Below, in pieces: positions 1-11,373 of a DNA stretch of 64,000 bases. A program made the translations under genes and the position numbers. This DNA comes from Wyeomyia smithii (lineage: Eukaryota > Arthropoda > Insecta > Diptera > Culicidae), in assembly GCF_029784165.1 (NCBI RefSeq), contig NC_073695.1:229929916-229993915 (forward strand), read 5' to 3'. Within the stretch, counting starts at the first letter, position 1. Every line of letters starts with the position of its first letter. The notes under the pieces were generated by a model. That model saw only the letters and a list, made by a program, of their open reading frames with translations. It was not told where the DNA came from and searched no databases.

Positions 1-2576
1 GGCATAAACATTTCAGTAAGGAGAGGAGTAATGTAGGTTTAGACTCGCAACCAGAAGAAAATAAATCGATTTTACACAAAGAGCTTACTAGTCAGGAAAG
101 AGCTGATAGGAAAGAGCATAAACACAAACATACAGAATCAACGCTGTGGCAAGAAAATAGGCGAAAGAATGGTGATGACGCCGAACGGGATAGAAACCAC
201 AAAGTCGAACATAACGTTTCTAGCAGAAAAGAACACAATAGTCGAGAAGCTCATTTCCTTGTGATAGAGGAACACATTAGCCAACCGCCAGTTGATAGAC
301 ATGGAATGATAACCAGACGAAGAAAGTCTGTTCGTGTGGAGGGATCTGAATCGAGTCATAAAGAGAATACTGATAGAAGAAGATCCGCCAATCAAGAGGA
401 ATCTGCTGGAAAAGATGGGATGTTGAAAAAGGAAGTTGAAGTGTCGGAGGTTGACCGGAAAAAGGAAGCTGAACGTCGATGTATGCTGGTTGAAAATTCG
501 AAGGAATCTGTTGAAGAAAGGAAGACTATCAAACAGGATGTAACTGGAAAACGCAGAAGATCTCTACACCAGAATGATGCCAGAAATGTGCTTGAGGATA
601 GTGAAGCGATTACGGGCCAGAAAAAGTCTACTATTGATGAGACTGAGTGTGGGACAAAACAGATCCCTAAAATTGTAAATATTAATACAGAAGAAGACTG
701 TGACAAAATTTGCGGGAAAGTGGAGCAGGATACACTTTATAGGAGTAAAGAACACGACAAACGAGAAGCATCCAATTACCCGACAGAAGAACCTGACAGG
801 TTATCATTAAAAGATGAACACCGGAAGATTACAAAGCGTAGAAAATCTGTTCGATTGTTGCAATCCGATTTGGATCAGGAAAAAACTACTCAGAAAAGAA
901 GATCTACTGATCGAGAGCACTCTGCTCTAGAAGTTGAGTTTACGAAAGAGGAAGTAGTTTGTCCACCAGAATCTAGCTCGCAAAAGGATCAAGAAAAAGA
1001 GGTTGAAAGTCAGAGTATATTTGTACAGAAAGATAAATCTGTAAAAGTTATTGAACCTGCTACGGAGAAACAGGTTGTAAATAATGTAGAAGAAGGTGAA
1101 AAGATTAAAAGGCGTAGAAAATCTATCTTTTCATTGCATTCCGATTTCGATCAGGAAGAAAACTCTCAGAGAAGGAGGAGTTTTACTAATCTGGAGTACT
1201 CTGCCTTAGAACTTGATACAGTAGAAAATGAAATCTGTGGAAAAGTAGAACAGAAATCACCTTTTAGTAGTAAAGAACACGATAAACGGAAAGCATCTAT
1301 TTATTCGACAGGAGATCCGGACAGGTTATTGAACGATGAACCCTGGAAGATTACAAAGCGTAGAAAATCAGTTCGATTGTTGCATTCCGATTTGGAGCAG
1401 GAAAATACTTCTCACTCTGTTCTAGAAGTTGAGTCTACGAAAGAGGAAGCAATTTGTTCACGTGAATCAAGCTCGCAAAAGGATCAAGAAAAAGAGGCTG
1501 AAAGTCAGAGTGTGTTAGAAGAGGCAGATAAATCTGAAGAAGTTATTGAACTAATTACGGAGAAACAGGTTGTAAACGGAGCAGAAGGACGCGGAAAAAT
1601 TAAAAGGCGAAAAAAATCTATTCGATTGTTGCATTCCGCTTCTGATCAGGAAGAAAGCACTCAGAGAATAAGTTCTACTAATCGGGAGCACTCTGCTTCA
1701 GAAATTGATTCTACGAAAGAGGAAACGGTTTGTCCGCAAGAATCTTGCTTGCAAAAAGATGAGGAAAAGGAAGCCGAAAGTCAGAATATATTAGTAGAGG
1801 TGGACAAGTCTGAAGTTATTGAACCTGCCACGGAGAGACTGTCTGTAAATGTAGAAGATGCAACCGTCCGACGTGGAAGATCTGGGCAAGATTCCGCTAT
1901 TTCTGAGGAAATGGTTTTGCAAGAGACTGAGAACTCAACACTAGAACCTGAAGGTATGGCAGAGCATACAGTTTTTGATGCTGTAGACGATGTGGAAAAC
2001 AGTAATGCAACAGTTGAGCCTGAAAGAGAAACAGAAAAGTCTTCTGAGCAAATTCAAACATCAGTGCCAAGTGCGCTCAGTGAAATTGTTTTACCGCCAA
2101 CTCTTTCCAACCCCAAAGAAGTTACTGAAGAAAAAGCGTCAATTGTTTGCGTTGAAGAATCTGTCAGACAAGAAGAGCTGGTCCAAGCAGAAGACATTTT
2201 AGTCGCACAAAAGCAGACGATTGACGAGCAGATCGAAACGGAACAGATGGACAAATGTGATATTTTATTACCAATTGTAGCAGAACTTCCGGATCACGTT
2301 ACACAGCTTACACCTTCAACGGTGGAGCGGACGGAGGAACACACTATAACACATGCCGTTGACGACGCTTCTGGCAGGCAACTTGAAGCGGCTGAAAGTG
2401 AACACATCGAATCCGCTACCACAGGACAGGATACAAGTATCCTCTTAGGTCGATACTGCGAGTACCGAATCGCATTCGATAACGAGGAAGAGACAACGGT
2501 TATCATAACCCGAAAGAAAAAGAAAAAAATCAAAGCCAAAAATGCAACTCTTAACGCAACCGGTTTGGTTTGTTAA
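1..2576 (+). CDS. Large charged repeat protein, 5' end outside window
   Basis: I do not recognise this protein. The frame is open from base 3 to the TAA at 2574-2576, so at least 857 residues are encoded and the true start lies upstream; the first in-frame near-start codon inside is only a GTG at 261. It is rich in Lys, Arg, Glu and Ser with no membrane segment or signal peptide. A unit of about 80-95 residues, opening with a K-R-R-K-S-[VI] motif followed by LLHSD-like and DQE-like blocks, recurs with motif starts near 828, 1104, 1350 and 1599. Degenerate copies of the basic motif occur near 308, 545 and 1867. The C terminus has a run of lysines (about 2510-2535). The R-R-x-S motifs resemble basophilic kinase sites and the composition suggests a disordered nuclear or chromatin protein; both are inference. 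No intron is evident within the window. Confidence 0.8.
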   Translation, partial: HKHFSKERSNVGLDSQPEENKSILHKELTSQERADRKEHKHKHTESTLWQENRRKNGDDAERDRNHKVEHNVSSRKEHNSREAHFLVIEEHISQPPVDRHGMITRRRKSVRVEGSESSHKENTDRRRSANQEESAGKDGMLKKEVEVSEVDRKKEAERRCMLVENSKESVEERKTIKQDVTGKRRRSLHQNDARNVLEDSEAITGQKKSTIDETECGTKQIPKIVNINTEEDCDKICGKVEQDTLYRSKEHDKREASNYPTEEPDRLSLKDEHRKITKRRKSVRLLQSDLDQEKTTQKRRSTDREHSALEVEFTKEEVVCPPESSSQKDQEKEVESQSIFVQKDKSVKVIEPATEKQVVNNVEEGEKIKRRRKSIFSLHSDFDQEENSQRRRSFTNLEYSALELDTVENEICGKVEQKSPFSSKEHDKRKASIYSTGDPDRLLNDEPWKITKRRKSVRLLHSDLEQENTSHSVLEVESTKEEAICSRESSSQKDQEKEAESQSVLEEADKSEEVIELITEKQVVNGAEGRGKIKRRKKSIRLLHSASDQEESTQRISSTNREHSASEIDSTKEETVCPQESCLQKDEEKEAESQNILVEVDKSEVIEPATERLSVNVEDATVRRGRSGQDSAISEEMVLQETENSTLEPEGMAEHTVFDAVDDVENSNATVEPERETEKSSEQIQTSVPSALSEIVLPPTLSNPKEVTEEKASIVCVEESVRQEELVQAEDILVAQKQTIDEQIETEQMDKCDILLPIVAELPDHVTQLTPSTVERTEEHTITHAVDDASGRQLEAAESEHIESATTGQDTSILLGRYCEYRIAFDNEEETTVIITRKKKKKIKAKNATLNATGLVC

Positions 2577-2665
2577 TAAAATAAGGCGATGATTGTTCGT
2601 AACATATATTTTATTTTAGTGTTTATTTTGTACTCGTAGGTTAGAAAATAAATTGCCACAAATTA
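2575..2665. terminator. Overlapping 3' ends of two convergent genes
   Basis: Only 86 bases separate the stop of the repeat-protein gene (2576) from the stop of the minus-strand gene (2663). AATAAA occurs on the plus strand at 2575-2580 and 2647-2652. Its complement TTTATT lies at 2610-2615 and 2622-2627 for the minus-strand gene. The two 3' UTRs probably overlap. Which signals are used is inference. Confidence 0.5.
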
Positions 2666-3081
2666 CCACAGCCCAGTTTGAACTTCCCTGTCTGCCGTAC
2701 GCAAACCCACAGCTCGCAACCTTTGTTCGTTGTTGAAAGCAACGTCACTTGATGGCGGTGCAGGCCGGTCTCCATTTCTTCCTCCGCCGCCGTCTGCTTC
2801 AAGCAGTAGCTCCAAAATTGTTTTGTCCCGTTCGCTTATCGCTGCCTGATAGGTGGCGGAAACCGAACTCCAGTGGCTCATCAGATCCGTCTGACGAACG
2901 GCCATTTGGATTCGCTCTCCTTCCAAGCGCATCAGATCCGACCGGAGTCGATGCAATTCCTCGCGGAGTGCATTTATTTTTGGTTTGTTTTTCGATTGTT
3001 TCTACGGAAAGATGGAGAAGTTAGAAATAAGTTAATTGCACAGGTTATGTGTAAGCTTACCTTTTTTGAGTCTTTTTGCAT
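2663..3081 (-). CDS. Two-exon small coiled-coil protein, 119 aa
   Basis: Exon 1 is complement(3061..3081), an ATG plus six codons giving MQKDSKK. A 59-bp intron (complement 3002..3060) has a GTAAGC donor and a CCGTAG acceptor. Exon 2 is complement(2663..3001) and ends with TAA. The join is in phase 0 and gives 119 residues. The N terminus is very lysine-rich. Residues about 20-70 form a heptad-like helix with L, M and I spaced every 3-4 residues, followed by a Gly/Pro-rich linker and a short conserved-looking tail ending in QTGLW. It resembles small coiled-coil subunits of larger assemblies, but I cannot name a family. It shares a short divergent promoter with ORC3, so co-expression in proliferating cells is plausible. 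Confidence in the gene structure is good; function is unknown. Confidence 0.72.
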
Positions 3082-3343
3082 TATTTTGGATTGTTTTGCG
3101 ATTTATGCGATTATCGTTCTAATAAAGGATCAGCTAATGGTAAAGGACACGAGATTTCCGTATAATCAAACAATAACACATAGGGCTCCGTTCACAGTTT
3201 GTTGCTAGCCTGGGCTGATCTGTCAAACGCAAAAAAGCGCGGGCATATTTTTTGATTGCCAGAGAGCAGTTCAAAACATTTTACTCGAATTACAGTGTTA
3301 TCGTTAGTTTACAAAAAAATAAATTAAATATACAAAATTTAGC
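3082..3343. promoter_or_regulatory. Divergent promoter between coiled-coil gene and ORC3
   Basis: This 262-bp gap lies between two start codons pointing away from each other, so it must contain both core promoters and 5' UTRs. No clear TATA box sits at a standard distance. A G+C-rich patch with GCGCGGGC near 3235-3243 stands out in AT-rich surroundings and only loosely resembles an E2F site. Regulation by E2F would fit an ORC gene but is not demonstrated by sequence. Confidence 0.55.
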
Positions 3344-5674
3344 ATGGATTCGACTATTTCGGTTTCCAAGGTAAGCGACAATTATTTGCCAACTATTATT
3401 TTCAAACATAATTCATCATTTAACAGGGTGTATTCGTGTTTAAAAACGGCGCAACCAAAGCAGCAAAAACACGTCGAAAAAAGCAAAAATGCCATAGTTT
3501 GCTGGACAAAGCTACAAATGAATCGCTCTGGTATCGTAGTTACCACAAACTATGGGACAAAATCAGCGAACAGCTTGTAAAACTGCAGGTTACCAGTTAC
3601 GAAAAAATCCTCGACGATTTGTTGGCCTTCGTAGAAGATTGTCGCCGACAATCGGTGGAGTACGACGGTGTACTGCCAACGGCCGCTCTGTTGACCGGTA
3701 TCAATCAAATTGATCATCTGTCGCAGTTTGAAACCCTGGCGGGAAACATCAGGAACAATACGTATTCGTTGGTCGTTCTGCTGCAGTCCAGGGACTGTCC
3801 GTCCATAAAGGTCGCCGTTGAAGCTATCGTTTCGGGCTTTGTAGAGGAGCAGCGTCTTGCTGAGGATAGTGAAAGCAAACAGTTTCGCCGGAATCAACTT
3901 AATCTTGGAGTATTACGGGCATGGTATCAGGAAAAACATCAGCACTTGGATAGAAAACCGAACTTGACAATTATAATGCCGGATTTCGAAGTGTTCGCAC
4001 CAGAGGTTTTGCAGGACCTAATACTAGTTTTGAAGTGAGTTCAAGTCGTTCGCTTAAAAACGACCAAACTACAGTCTTTCCTCATTCCAGTTCCTATGCA
4101 GCTGAGTTGCCGTTTGTGTTGATTTTTGGTGTGGCCACTTCGGTAGCCACGGTACATAGCGTTCTTCCGTACCACGTCAGCAGTAAGATAAAGTTAAGCA
4201 TTTTCCAGTCGGAACCATCGGTTGTGAATCTGAACAAAGTTTTAAACAGTGTCATTCTTACGCCCACTTGTCCGTTTCATTTATCCGGTAAAACCTTCAA
4301 GTTACTCGTCGACATCTTCCTCTTCTACGACTTTTCCGTCAAAGGTTTCATCGAAGGATTCAAGGTTCGTAACAAACTACAATTTCAACGGACAATTCCA
4401 TTTCATTTCTAATTTTTTTAGTATGCTGTAATGGAGCACTTCTTCCAAGGTAACATTTACGCACTGTGTAGCGTGACGAACGATCGCGACGATTTGGAGG
4501 AAGCGATCGATCTGCTTAGTTCCGCGGACTTGGAAAACATCCGACAGTTGATGTCATTCCGACCGCTGATCGAATCGCTCGATAATCCGCAGGAAGTGAT
4601 CGATTTTCTCACCAAGGATGACTACCTGCGACGGATGCTGCCCTCACTTATTATCGATGTGCACAATTTTTGGTTCACGTTTCACTGCGCTCTGGAAATG
4701 TTGCAGGTGCTGACGTTAGATCTACCGAAATCGCCACTTGGAAAACAATTGCGTGAATTGTATGGTCTTTGCATCTCTACGGAGGTAACTCAAACGGATG
4801 AATATCGGGAGTGCGCCCAATTGCTACAGTTCACCTCCAAAGATGAAATCCTCCAGAAGCTGCTAAAGATGTTGGAAATAATTGTGAAGTATAGTGATCT
4901 CAACGATGAGGCGACCATCAGGGGCGAAGTAATTTTTGAAGTGGAGCCGTTGGAAAAAATCAACAACGATCTGGAAGCTTTCGCAACCACAATCGCGCAA
5001 GCAGGAATGAATTTAGTGGCTGAGCAAGCAAGCGAGATGAACACTACTTTTACGTCCCAAAAAATTGGCCGTCAAGAGCTGAAAGAAAAGCTTCTGAATG
5101 CCGCCCGTCAACCCAAGACGGAGTCTGTTTTTACCAAAGAGGTCAACAGACTTATCTCGTACATCACCAATGACATATTTCGAAAATATTTATGTCCGCT
5201 CAGTCGTGGTCCACCGTTGTTTGAGCTGTTCGTTTTCAACGACGCAGCATCAGTCCGAAGGCACATCGTTGGGGTGCCACGTGCAGCGGTGCATACGGCG
5301 CTGAACAATCCGCATTACTATCTGCAGTGTGAGTGTTGCGAGCTTGATGGAGATAGCAATCTCGTATCGACTCTGCCAGATCTATCGGTGGCCTATAAAC
5401 TACACTTGGAGTGCGGTCGAATGATAAATTTGTTCGACTGGCTGCAGGCGTTCCGAACCGTTGTAGACGAGAATAATGGGGACGATAATGAGCGGCAAGT
5501 GGATCCCAAAATACAGTAAGTTAATCGGAAAGAAATTCGAAGGAAATATTCATCTAATCTCTTTTTAATATTTCTAGAGCTCGATTTACCCGCGCAGTAG
5601 CTGAGTTACAGTTTTTGGGTTTTATTAAGACGTCAAAAAAGAAGACTGATCACGTGACCCGATTAACTTGGTAA
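3344..5674 (+). CDS. Orc3: Origin recognition complex subunit 3 (latheo orthologue)
   Basis: ORC3 is a structural subunit of the six-subunit origin recognition complex, which binds nuclear replication origins and loads the MCM helicase. The coding sequence is join(3344..3370, 3427..4034, 4091..4364, 4422..5515, 5578..5674), exactly 700 codons and 699 residues; the human protein is of similar length. Introns are 56, 56, 57 and 62 bp with GT-AG ends. ORC3 landmarks in order are GVFVFKNG near the N terminus, PTAALLTGIN, DFEVFAPEVLQD, LPFVLIFGVATS, FLFYDFSVKGFIEG, MEHFFQGN, SPLGKQLRELYGLC, AVHTALNNPHYYL, AYKLHLECGRMINL, and the C-terminal winged-helix segment ending KKKTDHVTRLTW. As usual for ORC3, no intact Walker A motif is visible. 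Frame is unbroken and every splice is consistent. In flies this gene (latheo) also acts in neurons. The start ATG follows AGC and is the only plausible one. Confidence 0.96.
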
Positions 5675-6993
5675 TATTTGTAGCTTTGTTTTGTATGCTA
5701 TGTGTTGTATGTCTGTATTTATTGACTATGTTTTGTTGGATTCATTTGTTAGAGAAAATTCCTAATATTTTTGTTTTGCTACTGTTATAAGAGTTTCACC
5801 AAACTCAATATTTTCGATTAGAGGCCAATGTGTTTAAATTTTGTCATTAAGGAAAATTATATTGTATTGTTTTTTTTTGACATTTTTGAAGCAGTCAATT
5901 TATGATAGGTCTATACAACGCATTCGCGTTCTGTCTCGTATTCTAATTTTTGCTGGTGAGATTTACTTTTGCTTAGAATTTGAATATTTACTCTAGTATT
6001 GTAAAAACATTAAGAACATTGAAAGACAAACAGAAACAACTTACTACTAATTTTACGAACTAATTTCATTTTTGTCATATGACTTACATTTTAAGTTTAG
6101 ATTTGCGCATCCTCGCCAGCTGCATACATTGCCCGCTTTACTACTAATTGTTATTGAAATTTTAGATATAGCTTTAAAACAATAGATCGTTACGAAGTTA
6201 TTGAAGATATTCATAATTATTCGTCCATAAACTCCGTTTCTGTTGAATGGCTAAAATCAGTAAATTATTTTTCCTCCAATTTCCTAACAATAGATACGTA
6301 TCCAAAAAAAATATATGTAGGTACACTAATAAAAGAGTTTCATAAATACAACAGAATCGTGAAATTTTCGATTGCTTGTGACGTGTTTGTTCTTCCTACA
6401 TCATTGAATTTTTCTGAAGCAAAATTTGTTTAATTAGAAAAAAATATTAAATATCCAGTTTTCAAGCTAAATCAAGTTAAATTTTTTTTTCAAAAAATAT
6501 TTTTAGAAAACTCTTGATTTTATGACGGATCAAAAGTACAGCATTACCGCAAACTCAATAATTCTAATTTTACAGTTTTCAGGCTAGCTTTTGCGTGTAA
6601 GACGCTGTAACCAATTTTAGGGTGATAAAAATAAAATGCTTAGCAAATATTTCTTAGTAATATTATAATTCGACTTCTATTTGTGAATGATTGTTTCACG
6701 GTTTCACCGGTTTCACTTGTTTCTTAAGTGTATAACAGAATTTTCAAACTGAGTTGAACCCTGTGTATAACAGTTTCATGCGCAGCTGTCACGTATCTGT
6801 CAACTCCGGTGTAATCGTTGGTAGTGTGGTGTCTGTGTCGGTGCCGTGGTAGAATCTCGTTTCTGGTACTGTTTGTCGTCGGCTGCCTAATTTTTCCTCC
6901 GGGTCGATTTTGTAACTACTAAATAACGCGCCGCGAAGTGCAAATTTGTTCAACAATATTCTACAGATTCTGTGAAGCCATCTGCTAGGAACA
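5675..6993. other. ORC3 3' UTR and intergenic spacer
   Basis: AT-rich sequence without supported ORFs. The first canonical AATAAA on the plus strand that I see after the ORC3 stop is at 6328-6333, which would give a 3' UTR of about 0.65 kb if used. The last 200 bases before 6994 are more G+C-rich and should hold the promoter and 5' UTR of the next gene; no TATA box is obvious. Confidence 0.5.
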
Positions 6994-8910
6994 ATGCTCG
7001 CATCGATCGCCGTTCGCAGTTTGTCCCGTCGTGCTTTCTCGACCTCAAAGGCGCTCGCTGCCCAGCAGCTGACTGTCCGCGATGCCCTCAACGCAGCCTT
7101 GGACGAGGAGATGGAGCGGGATGAACGAGTATTCCTGCTCGGGGAGGAGGTCGCCCAGTACGACGGTGCCTACAAGGTAAATTCACCCGGTAAAGTGTAG
7201 GGCCTGCGAAGTCAGGTCCATTTATGTTTTAAGATCTAACTTTTGCATACTATGTTACGTAAACATTTTTTCTTTTACGCTAACGGCAGGATAGTGATTG
7301 GTTGGCTGTTCGGATCTCTGTGTATTCTGTGCATTGAAGGTTATCACTCAAAGCTAGATGACGTAGAAGTGCGACGACTATCATTGTTTACATTTGAAAA
7401 CTAACGCACTATCAGATCCTCAATGTGGAAGGAGAAAGGATCCATATCAACATTATTAAAAAAGCTAACTATGAGAATCCATTATGAATAGCAAGTTTCA
7501 CACTTCGAAATCATTTTTCTAGCACATTCAAAAACTATCAGGGAAACAGCTAAATGCTTTCTGATGCTACAAAAATGATAATACACAATATTTTTCATGA
7601 CACCGTGCATCTATTTAAAAATAGATTCGCTTTTCATAATATTTGTTTTGAAGTTCTCAAACAAAGCGGTCAGCGGTGATTTCGATGATAGATTATTCTT
7701 TTGAAAATATCTTCTATTAAAGACTACCTGTTCTGTGTTCGGAATTTGGGTTTGGGTTGATAGAGACTTCGCGGGTGACTTCAGTTAAATTTGGGGTTAA
7801 ACCTTTGACCTCAAAGATATTATACGCGCACACTATTCCCTACAATTCCAGGTTTCACGAGGGTTGTGGAAAAAATACGGCGACAAGCGAGTAATTGACA
7901 CACCAATCACAGAAATGGGTTTCGCGGGTATTGCGGTCGGCGCCGCCATGGCCGGTCTTCGTCCGGTGTGTGAGTTTATGACATTCAACTTCTCAATGCA
8001 GGCCATCGATCATGTAACATCAATCATTCTTCTTTTTTGATGCTCTAAGTTCTGATATTATTTTACTTCATTTTTTTAGGTAATCAACTCAGCTGCAAAG
8101 ACTTTCTACATGTCAGCCGGAACGGTCAACGTGCCAATTGTTTTCCGCGGACCAAACGGAGCCGCTGCTGGTGTGGGTGCTCAGCATTCCCAGTGCTTCG
8201 GGGCATGGTACGCACACTGTCCTGGACTGAAAGTCATTTCGCCGTACGACAGTGAGGACGCCAAAGGTCTGCTAAAAGCTGCAATTCGTGATCCAGATCC
8301 GGTGGTCTGTTTGGAAAACGAAATGCTGTACGGTGTAGGGTATCCGGTTTCGGATCAAGTTTTGGATAAAGAATTTGTACTGCCAATCGGTAAAGCGAAA
8401 ATTATGCGACCCGGTAAGCACATCACCGTGGTAGCACACTCCAAAGCAGTGGAAACAGCGCTTCAGGCCGCTACGGAACTTGCCGGTAAGGGGATAGAAT
8501 GCGAAGTCATTAACCTGCGTTCTCTTCGCCCGCTCGATACAGACACAGTGTTCAAATCGGTACAGAAAACACATCACTTGGTGACGGTTGAACAGGGTTG
8601 GCCACAATCCGGTGAGTCTAGGATCATTTGAGCGTGAAACCCCCATAATAATCACCTCCTTCCGCAGGTATTGGGTCGGAAATCTGTGCTAGGATTATGG
8701 AACATGAAACATTCTTCCATCTGGATGCCCCTGTCTGGCGTGTGACGGGTAATTAGTTCTGTTCAGAACTGTTAGGCAACTGATTTAATGAATGATTTTA
8801 TTACAGGTGTGGACGTCCCAATGCCGTACACCAAATCGTTGGAAATAGCCGCACTGCCACAGCCACATGATGTAGTCACCGCAGTTAATAAGGTGTTAGG
8901 AGCTAAGTAA
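6994..8910 (+). CDS. Pdhb: Pyruvate dehydrogenase E1 component subunit beta, mitochondrial
   Basis: With the alpha subunit this forms the thiamine-diphosphate-dependent E1 heterotetramer that decarboxylates pyruvate and reductively acetylates the lipoyl group of E2, in the mitochondrial matrix. The coding sequence is join(6994..7176, 7852..8013, 8080..8611, 8668..8748, 8807..8910): 354 codons, 353 residues, close to the animal norm of about 360. Residues 1-22 are Arg/Ser/Ala-rich without acids, a typical mitochondrial presequence. Family blocks include LTVRDALNAALDEEM, LGEEVAQYDGAYKVSRGLW, DTPITEMGFAGIAVGAAMAG (with the conserved Glu that contacts cofactor in this family), FMTFNFSMQAIDHVINSAAK, FRGPNGAAAGVGAQHSQCF, SPYDSEDAKGLLKAAIRDPD, VEQGWPQSGIGSEI, and the C-terminal MPYTKSLE. 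Introns are 675, 66, 56 and 58 bp, all GT-AG and in phase. The longer first intron could hold regulatory DNA. No defect seen. Confidence 0.97.
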
Positions 8911-9575
8911 AACCAAAACCTAGCTTACGAGATCCACCATCCTGAATTTACGAAGAAGTCACAAGGCTGAGGACGATAAAACAGCCAGCAGAAAAGTGTG
9001 CAACGATATTGTGTTAATTCTGAAAATTGTAATCGGCTTATTTTTCTTAATTTGGAGGAAAAAAAACTTATTATAAACTATAAGATCATAAAAGTACTAC
9101 CGAGTAACAGAGCAAAATCTTAGGAAATAATCATCCTTTAATGCACTAACTTAAATGAAGTCAGAAACACACGGCTGTAGGGAAGGAAACAGAGAAGCCG
9201 AACTGCAACATTTTTATGTACAAAGTTAAACTCGCCAGGGCATTCAAACATTTGTTAGTTGTAAATAACCGAACACCAGCATGATATAGTAAGTTAAAAA
9301 ACAATACATTTTGATCTGAATCCCACGTTCATTACATCAAGCGCTTTTCGTTTTCTTTACCTCGAATGATTTGCTGTTTTGATTTCAGTCGTTTCTTTTC
9401 CTGGATTTCAAGCTGAATCAGTTTGGCCGAATAAAAAACAACTTCATACATTTAGTCAAAAACATTTTTTCTTGTAACTATATCACGATATCACGTTCTT
9501 TTTTCAGGCAGATTTGAACATCTTTTAGCGAAGTAGCGAAGTGTTTTGCGGGTAAATTCACTCTAATTAGTCTTA
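8911..9575 (+). other. Probable Pdhb 3' UTR and spacer
   Basis: AT-rich sequence after the Pdhb stop with no supported ORF. AATAAA at 9430-9435 is a candidate polyadenylation signal about 520 bases past the stop codon. Nothing else is recognisable. Confidence 0.4.
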
Positions 9576-9925
9576 TTATCTACTACAGGCTGCGTAAGGG
9601 GAAATGGTAATGTCCGCGTGGACACGATATTTATTTTCCAAAAAAAATGGAAATCGTCCAAAAAACCTGTGTCTGTGTCCAATAAATAGAAAGGGTAAAT
9701 TTCGACAACGAAATGTTAGTAGGTACCTAAACTTTTCTTTGCCCACTTTTTCAAAAAAGGTTTTTTTAAAATGATTCGGCATTTCCCGGTATTCTATCTG
9801 AGGTGGGAGATTGCCAGCGATTTTGAAACTTTCGTGCAAATGTTTTTGAAGAATCGATCGTTTTGTTAACCACCACGACTTAATTATTGAATTGAAGTTT
9901 AACCAAAAACATCGACCGAACAAGA
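9576..9925 (-). repeat. Dispersed repeat remnant
   Basis: A 115-codon open frame on the minus strand covers this stretch but has no recognisable domain and reads like low-complexity translated repeat. The near-palindrome TGTCCGCGTGGACA (9611-9624) stands out. I treat the segment as a degraded interspersed element, not a gene. Family not identified. Confidence 0.35.
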
Positions 9926-10069
9926 TAAGACCTGAAATCTATGGAATTATAGAAAAATGGAAGCGTATTTAGATGTATGGTCCCGTAGCAACCTGACCTG
10001 TCTCTACCAAACCTGGCATAGGTATTTAATGACATAATAGAAAGGTCATAGAATGGTAAAGCAGAGATT

Positions 10070-11365
10070 GGCCCAACCTCCACGAGGTTCCCGACCAGGA
10101 TCCGAGTAACCTTAGCGGAGATCGGGTAACCAACCCCCCTGGGGGAGACTTTGGTCGCATGCTGATTGAGAAGGGGGGTCGCATACTGACTGGGAAGGGG
10201 TGTCGCACGTGTCTCGGCGTACAACAGGGTCTGACCCGAAGCGGGCGGCTGAATCATAAAATCCTGTATGCCGCCAGCTACACCTGAGATGGCAGCCCCA
10301 TCAGCAGGATGTAGGTGTTGCGGCTCTGGTAAGGTAGCATACCAAAACCTCTCCTAACCACAAACAACGACATTAGAAAAAACACGGAAACAGAAAACGG
10401 TAAACGAATGGAAATTGGGTACTTGAAACGTCTGATCTCTCAAAAACCTGGGGCGAGCTGGCTTGCTTTCTCGAGATCTACAACGACAGGAAATCAAAAT
10501 CACAGCGATTCAGGAGGTTCGGAGGCCAAAATTCCGGAGTAGGGAATTCCGTGCAGTAGATCCTATTGCACACACTTCTCTCAAGTACCACACCACGTTT
10601 CGTAGTACTGGGAAACCAGAAAACAAACATTATCTGTTGGAAGCCCGTAGATGGCCGTATATGCGTGTTAAGGATTAAGGGCAGATTCTTCAACTATACA
10701 GTCAAATTAACACCTACGCACCGATAAACGATAAATCCGATGAAGTAAAAGATGAGTTCTATGAAAAACTGGAACGAATCTATGACGAGTGCCCAAAACA
10801 CGAGAGGACGATGCGTTTCAACATACAGCGGTTGAAATCTGATGGCGTAGCAAAAGAATACGCCAGAGAGCTGGATCAACGGGTCGCAGCACAGCAGGAG
10901 GAGCGAGAGGAAGACATAAGTGGGTTGTGGAATAGTATTCACGGTGCCATTGAGAGAGGTGGTAGGCACAACGCGTGGAAGACATCGATAAGTTCCGGGA
11001 GTATAATGACTGGATTTCAAGGCGGCATACGGCTCAGTGAAAAAAAAAACGAGCTGTGGCAGGTCATGCTGGAACACGGTTTCCTGACGAAACTAATTAA
11101 GCTGAGTCGTATGGCGCTGGAAGGATCGAAATCATGCATGCGTATAGCTGGCAAGACATTAGTCGTGCTCGTAACGTTACATGGACTGGAACAGGTGGGA
11201 TGCGCTCTCCAACTTTCTTCTCAACATCGCCCTTGAAAGTCACAACGAAGAGGCAACGTGCAAAAAAACGGTACAATAATCTCTCATGCTCCTTGGTTTT
11301 GCGGACGGCATTGATATCATTGGTATTGACCGTAGGGCCGTGGAGGAGGGGGCGAAATTTTAAAA
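10070..11365 (+). mobile_element. RTE-like non-LTR retrotransposon, decayed and internally deleted
   Basis: The first 350 bases match, at similar spacing, the leader of the second copy near 52980-53330 (shared GAGTAACCTTAG, GACCCGAAGCGGGCGGCTGA and CTGGTAAGG blocks). Coding blocks follow in shifting frames: endonuclease start with the conserved AIQEVR motif (10514-10531), an INVYAPIND-like block (about 10700), a linker (10811-10985), then reverse-transcriptase text such as NELWQVMLEHGF (about 11048-11083), and a degenerate active-site block reading LLGFADG near 11290 where LINEs have F-A-D-D. Stops, frameshifts and loss of most of the RT palm show it is dead. The RTE-like clade name is inferred from motif style. 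Confidence 0.75.
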
Positions 11366-11373
11366 CTCTGTTG

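Noticed and set aside
4035..4412. Separate short gene downstream of ORC3 exon 2
   Set aside because: It is ORC3 exon 3 read with flanking introns; splice sites explain it.
6789..7091. 100-codon minus-strand frame over the Pdhb start
   Set aside because: Antisense shadow of the 5' UTR and first exon; no domain.
8272..8655. 127-codon minus-strand frame over Pdhb exon 3
   Set aside because: Shadow of a conserved coding exon.
9576..9923. 115-codon minus-strand gene
   Set aside because: No domain, unusual composition and location in repeat DNA; listed as repeat remnant.
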